Assembly: GCA_020627645.1 (NCBI GenBank)
Contig: JAHDGN010000239.1
Coordinates: 1-5,639 of the forward strand
Reading direction: 5' to 3'
DNA from: Akkermansiaceae bacterium
GTDB lineage: Bacteria; Verrucomicrobiota; Verrucomicrobiia; Verrucomicrobiales; Akkermansiaceae
Length of the DNA stretch: 5,639 nucleotides
A program made the translations under genes and the position numbers. Positions within the stretch are counted from its first letter, which is position 1; every line of letters starts with the position of its first letter. The notes under the pieces are model-generated. The model ran no database searches. It had not been told where the DNA came from and saw only the letters and a list, made by a program, of their open reading frames with translations. Below, piece by piece: positions 1 to 5,424 of the stretch.

Positions 1-2333
1 AATACCGAATCCTAGCAATCGACCCCAACCCGGGTGATTTCATCACGTTCTCCAGCTCAAATCTCCCCTCATGGCTCACCCTATCCACCGCCGGAGAGCC
101 CAGCGGATCCGCCAAATTCCTCGGCTCCCCACCCACCAGCGCCATCGGCTCCCACACCTTTCAAATCACCCTTACCGACAATTCCTCGCTCTCCACCACC
201 GTCGATTTCACCTTCAATGTTCTCCCCTCCTCCAGCCCCATCATTCTCAACGAATACAATGCCGTTGGGCCTGAGCTATTTCTCGATGGAGGCGACGAAA
301 CCTCTACCGATAAGCCGTCCGACCCCACCCTCGGACGAATCGAAGGCAATGGCGGAGCCTGGGCGGAGTTCGTCGTCACCGGCACCTCCGGAAACCCACT
401 CGACCTCCGTGGTTGGACCCTCAACATCTCCAGCGAATTCAGAACTCGAACTCTAAAACTCTCCAACCACCCAGCTCTTGCCTCAATTCCCCCAGGCACC
501 ATCTTAACCTTTACCGAACAACTCGAAACCTCACCAACCGCTTTCTATCGCACCTCACAACTCAACTCAACTGGCCACACCTGGACTAACATCTGGATGC
601 ACGACCCATTCCTCATCGACCAATCCGCCAGCAGCCATCCCCCCGAACCCGCCATCTCCAACCAAAAAACCCAACTGACTTGGTTCAACTCCTCCAACCA
701 ACTCATCTACGGACCCGCCGGAGAATCGATCGCCCTCAAAGACAACAATCTCAACGGATTCGGTGACACCCTCATCACCGTTGGCGATACCGATGTCTTC
801 AAACTCGAAACAACGCCCACCTCCAACATCACCCCCCTAGATCTCAACCACGATGACGGAAGTTCCTCTTCCTTCGGGGCACCCAACATCTGGTCCTTGG
901 CCAATGGAGGCCAAACATCCCAAAATTTCTCCTCCTACTCTTCCACGTCCACTCCTCCCTCATTTGGACTCATCTCAAACACCAAGGCCACCCGCGGATC
1001 ATTCTCCGCACAAGCCACCCTCACCGGAGCATCGTCAGTCACCGCCCTCACCTTACCAAGCTTCCTCACCCTCAATACCCTCTCCAATCAAATCTCCCTC
1101 ACCAACAATCGCCCTCTCACCCCCGCCGACATCGGCACCTACGAAGTCACCATTCAAGCCGACAACGGAGCAGCAACCAACAACCTTGGCTTCCTCGTCT
1201 TCGAACTCCAAGTCTGCCACCCATCCCCTCAGCTCATCCTCAACGAATACAATGCCGTCAGTCCAGACAACTATCTCAATGGAGGCACCGCCACCTTCGA
1301 TTCAGACGGCCTACCACTAGCAACTGACACCTTTTTCAACCGCATCCTAGGAAATGGCGGAGATTGGTTCGAACTGGTCGTCACCGGGAACGGCGCCCCC
1401 GGCTTCACCAACCTCACTGGCTGGACCATCGAAGTCGGTACGATCGATCCTTCAAAATCTCTAATCACCCAATCCTCCATCACCCTGAGCGATGCCGCGA
1501 CCTGGAACAACATCGCCAACGGCACCATCTTGACCTTCATCAACCGGAACACCGCCAATGGAGGCCTCGACACCGAATTCCTCAAAGTCGATCAACTCGA
1601 TACCACCGGATACGCATGGAGCAACATCTACCTGGGCACCACTGGAGTCATCTCCGGCACCAATCTCAACTCATTCCGTATCTCCCCATCCAATACCGGT
1701 TTCCTCATTAGGGATGCCTCAGGAACCGTCGTCTTTGGTCCCGCGGGCGAAGGAATCGCTCCCATCAGCGGCGTCAATTCACGAGAAATTTTTGAACTCG
1801 AAAAAGATCCCTCCCCTCTTGTCGCTTCAAACGACATCGAAGACGCCACCGTAGATGGATACGACGACAGCTCATCAGGTTCCAGCTTCGGGTCTCCCAA
1901 CACTTTTGTCCCCGCCGGGCAAGTCACGACTCGAGCCCAAGATTTCTCGATCTTCCAAACGACCCCTCCCTCCTCTGGCTTTCTCGCCTACCTTACCGCC
2001 CTCGGACTCTCCGGCGCCTCCCCATCCGACGACAGCGACGGCGACTGTCACAGCAACCTTTCCGAATACCTCCTCGGAAGTGACGCCTCTGACCCCACTA
2101 GCAACCCAGCCATCACCTTCACGACTCCCACTATGTCCGTCAGCTACAACATCAGGACAAACGACCCTGCCTACACTCCAACCATCCAATGGAGTTCCGA
2201 CCTCCTCAGCTGGGCCACCACGAATATTTCCACCGCCGATCAACCATCCACTCTTGGATCAAACTTCGTTCGCCGCACATTCACCCCGAATAGTCCATCA
2301 CCCACTCTCTTCTTCCGAATCATCACCAATTAA
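1..2333 (+). CDS. Large exported modular protein with two Ig-like/lamin-tail units (5' end outside window)
   Basis: The frame is open from position 3 to the TAA at 2331-2333, giving 776 visible residues; the true start lies left of the window. The first in-frame ATG, at 597 (residue 199), lies inside the first lamin-tail module and is not a plausible start. Domains in order: Ig/cadherin-like (residues 1-78, with 'LPSWLTL' and 'GSHTFQITLTDN'); lamin-tail-like module 1 (80-296, from 'ILNEYNAV' to 'SFGAPN'); Ig-like 2 (about 332-410, 'LPSFLTL', 'GTYEVTIQADNG'); lamin-tail-like module 2 (411-634, to 'SFGSPN'); Asp-rich segment 'DDSDGDCHSNLSEYLLGSD' (676-694), which resembles thrombospondin type 3 or dockerin calcium loops; C-terminal domain (about 700-776) with 'IQWSSDLLSW' and 'LFFRI'. 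This layout is typical of large secreted or surface proteins of Verrucomicrobiota. Lamin-tail domains in bacteria often accompany extracellular nucleases or surface adhesins, but no catalytic domain is visible. No C-terminal membrane anchor is seen. Function unknown; adhesion or a structural surface role is inference. Codons end mostly in C. Confidence 0.9.
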   Translation, partial: YRILAIDPNPGDFITFSSSNLPSWLTLSTAGEPSGSAKFLGSPPTSAIGSHTFQITLTDNSSLSTTVDFTFNVLPSSSPIILNEYNAVGPELFLDGGDETSTDKPSDPTLGRIEGNGGAWAEFVVTGTSGNPLDLRGWTLNISSEFRTRTLKLSNHPALASIPPGTILTFTEQLETSPTAFYRTSQLNSTGHTWTNIWMHDPFLIDQSASSHPPEPAISNQKTQLTWFNSSNQLIYGPAGESIALKDNNLNGFGDTLITVGDTDVFKLETTPTSNITPLDLNHDDGSSSSFGAPNIWSLANGGQTSQNFSSYSSTSTPPSFGLISNTKATRGSFSAQATLTGASSVTALTLPSFLTLNTLSNQISLTNNRPLTPADIGTYEVTIQADNGAATNNLGFLVFELQVCHPSPQLILNEYNAVSPDNYLNGGTATFDSDGLPLATDTFFNRILGNGGDWFELVVTGNGAPGFTNLTGWTIEVGTIDPSKSLITQSSITLSDAATWNNIANGTILTFINRNTANGGLDTEFLKVDQLDTTGYAWSNIYLGTTGVISGTNLNSFRISPSNTGFLIRDASGTVVFGPAGEGIAPISGVNSREIFELEKDPSPLVASNDIEDATVDGYDDSSSGSSFGSPNTFVPAGQVTTRAQDFSIFQTTPPSSGFLAYLTALGLSGASPSDDSDGDCHSNLSEYLLGSDASDPTSNPAITFTTPTMSVSYNIRTNDPAYTPTIQWSSDLLSWATTNISTADQPSTLGSNFVRRTFTPNSPSPTLFFRIITN
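240..887 (+). repeat. Lamin-tail-like module, copy 1 (coding repeat)
   Basis: This is the first of two protein-level repeats in the large exported protein (residues 80-296). It opens with 'IILNEYNAV', continues through 'GNGGAWAEFVVTG', 'LRGWTLNI', 'PPGTILTF', 'TWTNIW' and 'YGPAGESIAL', and closes with 'SSSSFGAPN'. Each block has a counterpart in copy 2. The 20-nt string at 246-265 recurs exactly at 1239-1258. The assignment to the lamin-tail fold rests on the 'LNEYNA...W.EFV...L.GW.L' pattern and the closing 'S.G.PN' motif, both typical of that family. Confidence 0.75.
1233..1901 (+). repeat. Lamin-tail-like module, copy 2 (coding repeat)
   Basis: Second copy, 993 nt (331 residues) after copy 1. 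It has 'LILNEYNAV', 'GNGGDWFELVVTG', 'LTGWTIEV', 'ANGTILTF', 'AWSNIYLG', 'FGPAGEGIA' and 'SGSSFGSPN' in the same order as copy 1. The Ig-like segment in front of it is also duplicated: 'LPSFLTL' lies 990 nt after 'LPSWLTL'. The repeated unit is therefore [Ig-like + lamin-tail]. Outside the opening motif the DNA has diverged, so the duplication is not recent. Confidence 0.75.
2330..2333. other. Tail-to-tail stop codon overlap (TTAA)
   Basis: The TAA ending the + gene (2331-2333) and the TAA ending the (-) gene (complement of 2330-2332) share the palindrome TTAA. The convergent genes overlap by 4 bp, leaving no intergenic room for a terminator. No hairpin followed by a T-run is obvious on either side. 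Transcripts probably run into the opposing gene. Confidence 0.9.
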
Positions 2334-3343
2334 CGCTTCTTCTTCCGTCGCTTCTGATCCCTCTTAGCCTTCTCGGCCAAAATCCAATTCTGGTCTTCTT
2401 TCGACAAGAACCGCATCTTAGTCTTGATCCGATTCCCATTCGGTTCCACCAAAACGATTTGCCCCGCCTGATACTTCACCAACTTCGCAAAAACATCCTG
2501 ACCATTCTCCCCACTCCAACTCCGATAACCCTTCCTAAACATCTTCCTCTCCCACACCCCCCTCTGGTGCTCAACCGTCAAAACCGCATCCTTAAGTTTT
2601 CCAAAAAGCGCCTTCTTGTCATCCTTCTGGTAGCCTCGATCCCTCAAGTAGACCCCTCCATCAGGCTCAAGAACGATCAACGAGGGGTAACCCAAAATCC
2701 GATACTTTTTCTTCAGACGCTCCGCAGCCTTACGATCAACGACGACACGACCTTTCTCCGTGGTCCCTCGAACATTTGACCCACCATTTGCATCAATTTT
2801 CAACCGAATAAGATTCTCGTTCGCCCAATCCGAAAATTCCTTCGTCGCAAACAAAGTCCGATTCAACACCTTGCACCTCGGACTGCCAGGAGATCCCGAT
2901 TTGGTGAACCAAATCAATACCGGTTTCCCCGTCCTCATCGCTTCCCTCTTGGCCGAACGATAACTCGAATACCAATTCTTCGGCTTCTTAACCTTCTTGA
3001 TCAATTCCTCATCAAAAGGAATATCCGCATCAGGATCGTCAGTTGACCACACAATCGAATCATCGGACGGAAGAAGCATTCCATGCACCACTACCCCCTC
3101 CCCCACTTTCGAAGGCAAAAAACCAACCTCCTCCACCGGTGTTGACCCCACTGCAACCTCACTATCATCCTTCAGAAACTTCTTCGGCACATTCCCCACC
3201 GTCCCAGGACCATCCACCCCCGATAACATCTTAGGCTTCTCGTCCCCCTCCATAGGCTCGTCAAAACCAACCAACCTTTCGGAACTACCACACGAAACAA
3301 CCCCAAAACCAAGCAATCCAACCAAAAACCTCCAACTCTTCAT
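2330..3343 (-). CDS. Thioredoxin-fold lipoprotein with SHD1-like C-terminal domain, first active-site Cys missing
   Basis: 337 residues from the ATG at 3343. An in-frame TTG at 3394 would add 17 residues, but the ATG is preferred because it begins a lipoprotein signal: 'MKSWRFLVGLLGFGVVSC', lipobox V15-V16-S17-C18. The protein is thus probably membrane-anchored on the periplasmic side. Residues 19-120 are a low-complexity linker without a recognised domain. Residues 124-255 look thioredoxin-like: 'WYSSYRSAKREAMRTGKPVL', 'IWFT', then S154-P-R-C157 where the family usually has CxxC, 'LIRLKID', 'YRILGYPSLIVLEPDG' with likely cis-proline P220, and 'RGY'. Residues 260-325 resemble SHD1: 'YRSWSGENG', 'GQIVLVEPNG', 'FLSKEDQNWI'. 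The end is very basic (KRRKKKR). With one cysteine, classical dithiol oxidoreductase activity is unlikely; chaperone, peroxidase-like or purely structural roles are possible. No strong Shine-Dalgarno precedes the start, and a terminator lies about 50 nt upstream, so it probably has its own promoter. Confidence 0.85.
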   Translation of the reverse strand: MKSWRFLVGLLGFGVVSCGSSERLVGFDEPMEGDEKPKMLSGVDGPGTVGNVPKKFLKDDSEVAVGSTPVEEVGFLPSKVGEGVVVHGMLLPSDDSIVWSTDDPDADIPFDEELIKKVKKPKNWYSSYRSAKREAMRTGKPVLIWFTKSGSPGSPRCKVLNRTLFATKEFSDWANENLIRLKIDANGGSNVRGTTEKGRVVVDRKAAERLKKKYRILGYPSLIVLEPDGGVYLRDRGYQKDDKKALFGKLKDAVLTVEHQRGVWERKMFRKGYRSWSGENGQDVFAKLVKYQAGQIVLVEPNGNRIKTKMRFLSKEDQNWILAEKAKRDQKRRKKKR

Positions 3344-3392
3344 GACAATCGAGATACCACAACCACTTCCATCCGAAAAGGTCCATCCTCCC

Positions 3393-3417
3393 AAAAAAGA
3401 AAACCGGAAAATTCCGG
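3393..3417 (-). terminator. Rho-independent terminator downstream of the small secreted-protein gene
   Basis: On the (-) strand the stem CCGGA/TCCGG (3417-3413 with 3408-3404) closes a 4-nt loop and is followed by TTTTCTTTTTT (3403-3393). An A-run just before the stem can pair with the first Ts. It lies about 100 nt past the stop at 3519 and about 50 nt before the lipoprotein start at 3343. It should therefore end transcripts of the secreted-protein gene and separate the two genes. Confidence 0.65.
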
Positions 3418-3518
3418 CTTTCCTGAAACTAAAGATCTGTAAAACAGCAAGAACTCACCTCTCAGCTAATACCATTTCTGCAGCCAAAGTAGAAACCTAT
3501 CACCATCCATAACATCTC

Positions 3519-3959
3519 CTAGCGAGAAGACTTCTTAAACACTCTCAAGACATCAGACTCAATTTCCTTCCCATACATCAAGGAAGATCTGGGATCTTGC
3601 GGATCTACAATCCATTCTCCCTCATCAGACTTCAACTGGAACAAATACAATAAAGAGCCCTTGTATTTTTTGGCCACCTTTTCAGCCAATTTGAGATCAC
3701 CTGTATATCTCCTAAACTTCAACTTCTCCCCCCTTGTCATTTTGCCTTTAACAACATCAACAACGGTCACACTGATTTCCAACTGCTTTAGCCCCTTCTC
3801 CGCAAGACTGCGGACTCCATGAGGGATGATCTTAACGTCATAGGCACAAACTAAATAACAAGTTCCATTTTCTTTCGCATCAATCAAGAAATGATCAAAC
3901 TTGCCCTCACCTGAAATCACAGATGGAAACATAAGCAAAAAAAGAATAAGACCTCTCAT
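3519..3959 (-). CDS. Small secreted protein of unknown function
   Basis: 146 residues, starting at ATG 3959 and ending in TAG. I do not recognise a family with confidence. Residues 1-16 ('MRGLILFLLMFPSVIS') look like a Sec signal peptide, with cleavage around S16-G17 or G17-E18 and no lipobox, so a periplasmic or outer location is inferred. The mature part has C34 and C38 (CYLVC), a beta-rich stretch 'LEISVTVVDVVKGKMTRGEKLKFRR' region (60-84), a Lys-rich helix (89-100) and 'SLLYLFQLKSDEGEWIVDP' (102-120). The 'V..VVKGK...GEKLKFRR' pattern recalls OB/NTR-like beta-barrel proteins found in many bacteria, but this is weak. The gene is AT-richer than its neighbours (73 G+C in 180 bases at 3541-3720). 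Shine-Dalgarno is weak (a GGA about 10 nt upstream). It stands 182 bp from the oxidase operon in the same direction and ends in a terminator; whether it is co-transcribed with that operon is unclear. Confidence 0.8.
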   Translation of the reverse strand: MRGLILFLLMFPSVISGEGKFDHFLIDAKENGTCYLVCAYDVKIIPHGVRSLAEKGLKQLEISVTVVDVVKGKMTRGEKLKFRRYTGDLKLAEKVAKKYKGSLLYLFQLKSDEGEWIVDPQDPRSSLMYGKEIESDVLRVFKKSSR

Positions 3960-4047
3960 TGTAAAAATCCAAATTCTGACCCTTTTGTGTGGCTCACTTT
4001 TTCAACATACAAGCAAATGAAAAAATCTAAAAACGCCATCGACCACC

Positions 4048-4071
4048 AATAAAATCCAACCCGGACTGGAT
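4048..4071 (-). terminator. Possible weak terminator of the oxidase operon
   Basis: On the (-) strand ATCCA (4071-4067) can pair with TGGAT (4058-4054) across an 8-nt loop, with two G-U pairs possible beyond, followed by the T-rich TTTATT. It lies about 70 nt past the subunit II stop. The stem is short, so this is only a candidate. The rest of the 3960-4141 gap shows no gene; another weak inverted repeat (TCTCG/CGAGA, 4109-4131) has no T-run. Confidence 0.25.
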
Positions 4072-4141
4072 CCGATGAGACAAATACCGTCCGACGAACC
4101 TTGATTTCTCTCGTCGTATAGATGCGCGAGACAGCAAAAAC

Positions 4142-4948
4142 CTACTTCTGAGCCAACCCTTCAGCCACCTCTTCCTTCTCCTTACTCTCTCGAGACTTCT
4201 CACTCTCCTTACGCGACCACACCTTATACTCCCCCTGACTAATCACCTCCATCTCCCCAACCATGTTCGCATGGTTCCTTCCACAAAGCTGGCCACAAAT
4301 GACATACGTCCGAAGCTCCTTAGTCGGCTGGAACCACATCGGAATATCCTTCCCAGGCATCGCATCCTGCTGAATCCGCATCGGGACAATCGAGTAATTA
4401 TGAATCACATCTGTCGAAGTAATCTGCAAAATCGCATTTCTCTTCACTGGCAAGCGAAGCACTCCGGAGACAAAGTCATCCCGACCCAAAGGATCGGCCG
4501 GATCAATACAAGGATCTCCAGGACCACTCACGAGTGTCCGATCAATCCGACCAAACTTCCCATCATTCCCCGGATAGTGATAAGCAAAACCAAATTGATA
4601 AGCGATCACTCGAACCTTCACCGGATCGCTCGCCTCAACCTCCTCAAATCGATCAGTCCGATCCCACCACAATGGAAATGCAAAACCCAAAAGTAACACC
4701 GCCTCAACGATCACCACCCCAATCTCCAGATGCGAAGAAACATGATTCGTCACGCCATGATAATTCGCCTTCGGGTTCTTCGAAGCACGAAAACGCCACA
4801 AACAATAAAGGAAAAACAAAGTCCAACCCACAAACAACGCCACCATGAACCAATGAACCAAATCAATCAGCTGATCCACATTTGCCCCATGCTCCGAATA
4901 ATTTTCAGGAATCCCCAACCACTTCGACCAATTTAACGGAATAAACAT
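4142..4948 (-). CDS. coxB: Cytochrome c oxidase subunit II (CuA subunit)
   Basis: 268 residues, starting at ATG 4948 after a purine-rich AGAGAG. Subunit II receives electrons at a binuclear CuA centre and passes them to the haem-copper site of subunit I. Two membrane helices (about 28-52 and 75-95) precede a periplasmic cupredoxin domain. Glu75 after 'SSHL' sits where the family has the K-channel glutamate. CuA ligands are all present: H183 ('STDVIHNY'), C218, C222, H226 and M229 in 'CGQLCGRNHANM'. Q220 takes the place of the usual Glu between the cysteines. The aromatic motif, usually QWxW or QFAW, reads Q118-F-G-F121 before 'HYPGNDGKFGR', so it has no tryptophan. The 'DPADPLGRDD' insert and 'VPMRIQQDAMPG' match the type associated with alternative complex III (from memory). 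No signal peptide and no fused cytochrome c (no CxxCH). Residues 246-268 form a charged Lys/Glu tail. It is the last gene of the visible operon; no subunit I follows. Confidence 0.95.
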   Translation of the reverse strand: MFIPLNWSKWLGIPENYSEHGANVDQLIDLVHWFMVALFVGWTLFFLYCLWRFRASKNPKANYHGVTNHVSSHLEIGVVIVEAVLLLGFAFPLWWDRTDRFEEVEASDPVKVRVIAYQFGFAYHYPGNDGKFGRIDRTLVSGPGDPCIDPADPLGRDDFVSGVLRLPVKRNAILQITSTDVIHNYSIVPMRIQQDAMPGKDIPMWFQPTKELRTYVICGQLCGRNHANMVGEMEVISQGEYKVWSRKESEKSRESKEKEEVAEGLAQK

Positions 4949-4965
4949 CGTTCTCTCTATATGAA

Positions 4966-5187
4966 TTACTTTTCAACGACCGGCTCAACGTAATCGTCAC
5001 AATACTTCGCATCTAATCCCTCTCGCTCGCGTCTCACGATTCGAATCATGAACCAAGTCACACAGGTGACGAGCGGGACAATCACCAACAACATCAAGGC
5101 AATCGCCCACCCTGCGGCATTCGCCCCTCCATGCTTGAAGGCATTCGCACAGGTCGCACAGGCAGTTACAAACATCGGGCTCATCAT
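4966..5187 (-). CDS. Small membrane protein with N-terminal CxxC, in the oxidase operon
   Basis: 73 residues; two adjacent ATGs (5187 and 5184) make the start ambiguous by one residue. The N-terminus carries C10-A-T-C13, then 'GGANAAGWA', one membrane helix (about 25-48), and a charged C-terminal part 'RIVRREREGLDAKYCDDYVEP' region (49-70) with C42 in the helix and C63 in the tail. By the positive-inside rule the RIVRRER side is cytoplasmic and the CxxC faces the periplasm, the side of CuA. It lies 17 nt before coxB and 21 nt after the next small gene, so co-transcription is very likely. I recall comparable small 'C..C..A....N..GW..' proteins near oxidase genes in PVC bacteria, but no name. 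An accessory subunit or a copper/haem assembly role is inference from position and cysteines. Confidence 0.8.
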   Translation of the reverse strand: MMSPMFVTACATCANAFKHGGANAAGWAIALMLLVIVPLVTCVTWFMIRIVRREREGLDAKYCDDYVEPVVEK

Positions 5188-5208
5188 GATTTCTAAATCT
5201 CTTAAACG

Positions 5209-5409
5209 TTAAACAATGATATCTCTCGATTTCCGGCGAAAATAAATCCCATAAACCACCAGTATCACCGCCCCAGCCAAAGCCATCACCCCCATCACTT
5301 TCGTTCCCACTCCACCCGTGCTGTCAAAAACAAGAGCCCACACTCCCAGAGCCGCGCAAAACAAAGCTGCGATTCCGATGAAAATGAGATGAAAACCCTT
5401 AATCGACAT
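5209..5409 (-). CDS. Small two-helix membrane protein, in the oxidase operon
   Basis: 66 residues, starting at ATG 5409. Two hydrophobic segments (about 7-28 and 35-57) are joined by a short 'DSTGGVGTK' turn and end in the basic 'FRRKSRD', suggesting both ends are cytoplasmic. There are no metal-binding motifs. It sits directly after subunit IV (14-nt gap) and before the CxxC protein, so it is probably translated as part of the oxidase operon. No family is recognised with confidence. It could be a small structural subunit or an assembly helper; that is inference from location only. Confidence 0.8.
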   Translation of the reverse strand: MSIKGFHLIFIGIAALFCAALGVWALVFDSTGGVGTKVMGVMALAGAVILVVYGIYFRRKSRDIIV

Positions 5410-5418
5410 AACTTGAAA

Positions 5419-5424
5419 CTCCTC
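5419..5424 (-). promoter_or_regulatory. Strong Shine-Dalgarno overlapping the subunit IV stop
   Basis: On the (-) strand GAGGAG lies 9 nt before the ATG at 5409. Its first G belongs to the TAG stop codon of the subunit IV gene (5424-5426), reading TAGAGGAG. This is the clearest ribosome binding site in the window. The overlap suggests ribosomes finishing subunit IV can restart on the small membrane protein gene. Confidence 0.7.

Noticed and set aside
34..456. Pro/Ser-rich 140-residue open frame on +
   Set aside because: It is a frame-shifted shadow of the large + gene; the Pro/Ser/Thr richness comes from the C-rich strand. The same holds for the frames at 853-1320 and 1855-2367.
161..502. 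(-) open frame of 113 residues opposite the + gene
   Set aside because: It is antisense to a frame with clear domain structure, has no recognisable motifs, and results from the strong strand skew. The frames at 707-904, 1271-1585, 1628-1927 and 1875-2243 are rejected for the same reason.
2330..3343. The thioredoxin-like lipoprotein as a Sco-type copper chaperone for the nearby oxidase
   Set aside because: It has only one cysteine in the active-site region and lacks the CxxxC and histidine of Sco proteins. A terminator and another gene separate it from the oxidase operon.
3344..3394. TTG start at 3394 extending the lipoprotein by 17 residues
   Set aside because: It would bury the lipoprotein signal peptide, and it lies in the T-run of the terminator. 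The ATG at 3343 gives a proper lipobox at C18.
2997..3512. 171-residue + open frame over the lipoprotein's 5' part
   Set aside because: It is a low-complexity Ser/Pro/Thr shadow of the (-) lipoprotein gene, and it crosses the terminator.
3960..4020. Possible promoter for the secreted-protein gene (TTGAAA near 4000 on the (-) strand)
   Set aside because: No -10 element lies at the right spacing, so the match is no better than chance in this AT-rich stretch.
4271..4848. + strand open frames opposite coxB (4271-4696, 4534-4848, 4730-4936)
   Set aside because: They are antisense to a clearly identified oxidase subunit with intact metal ligands, and have no motifs.
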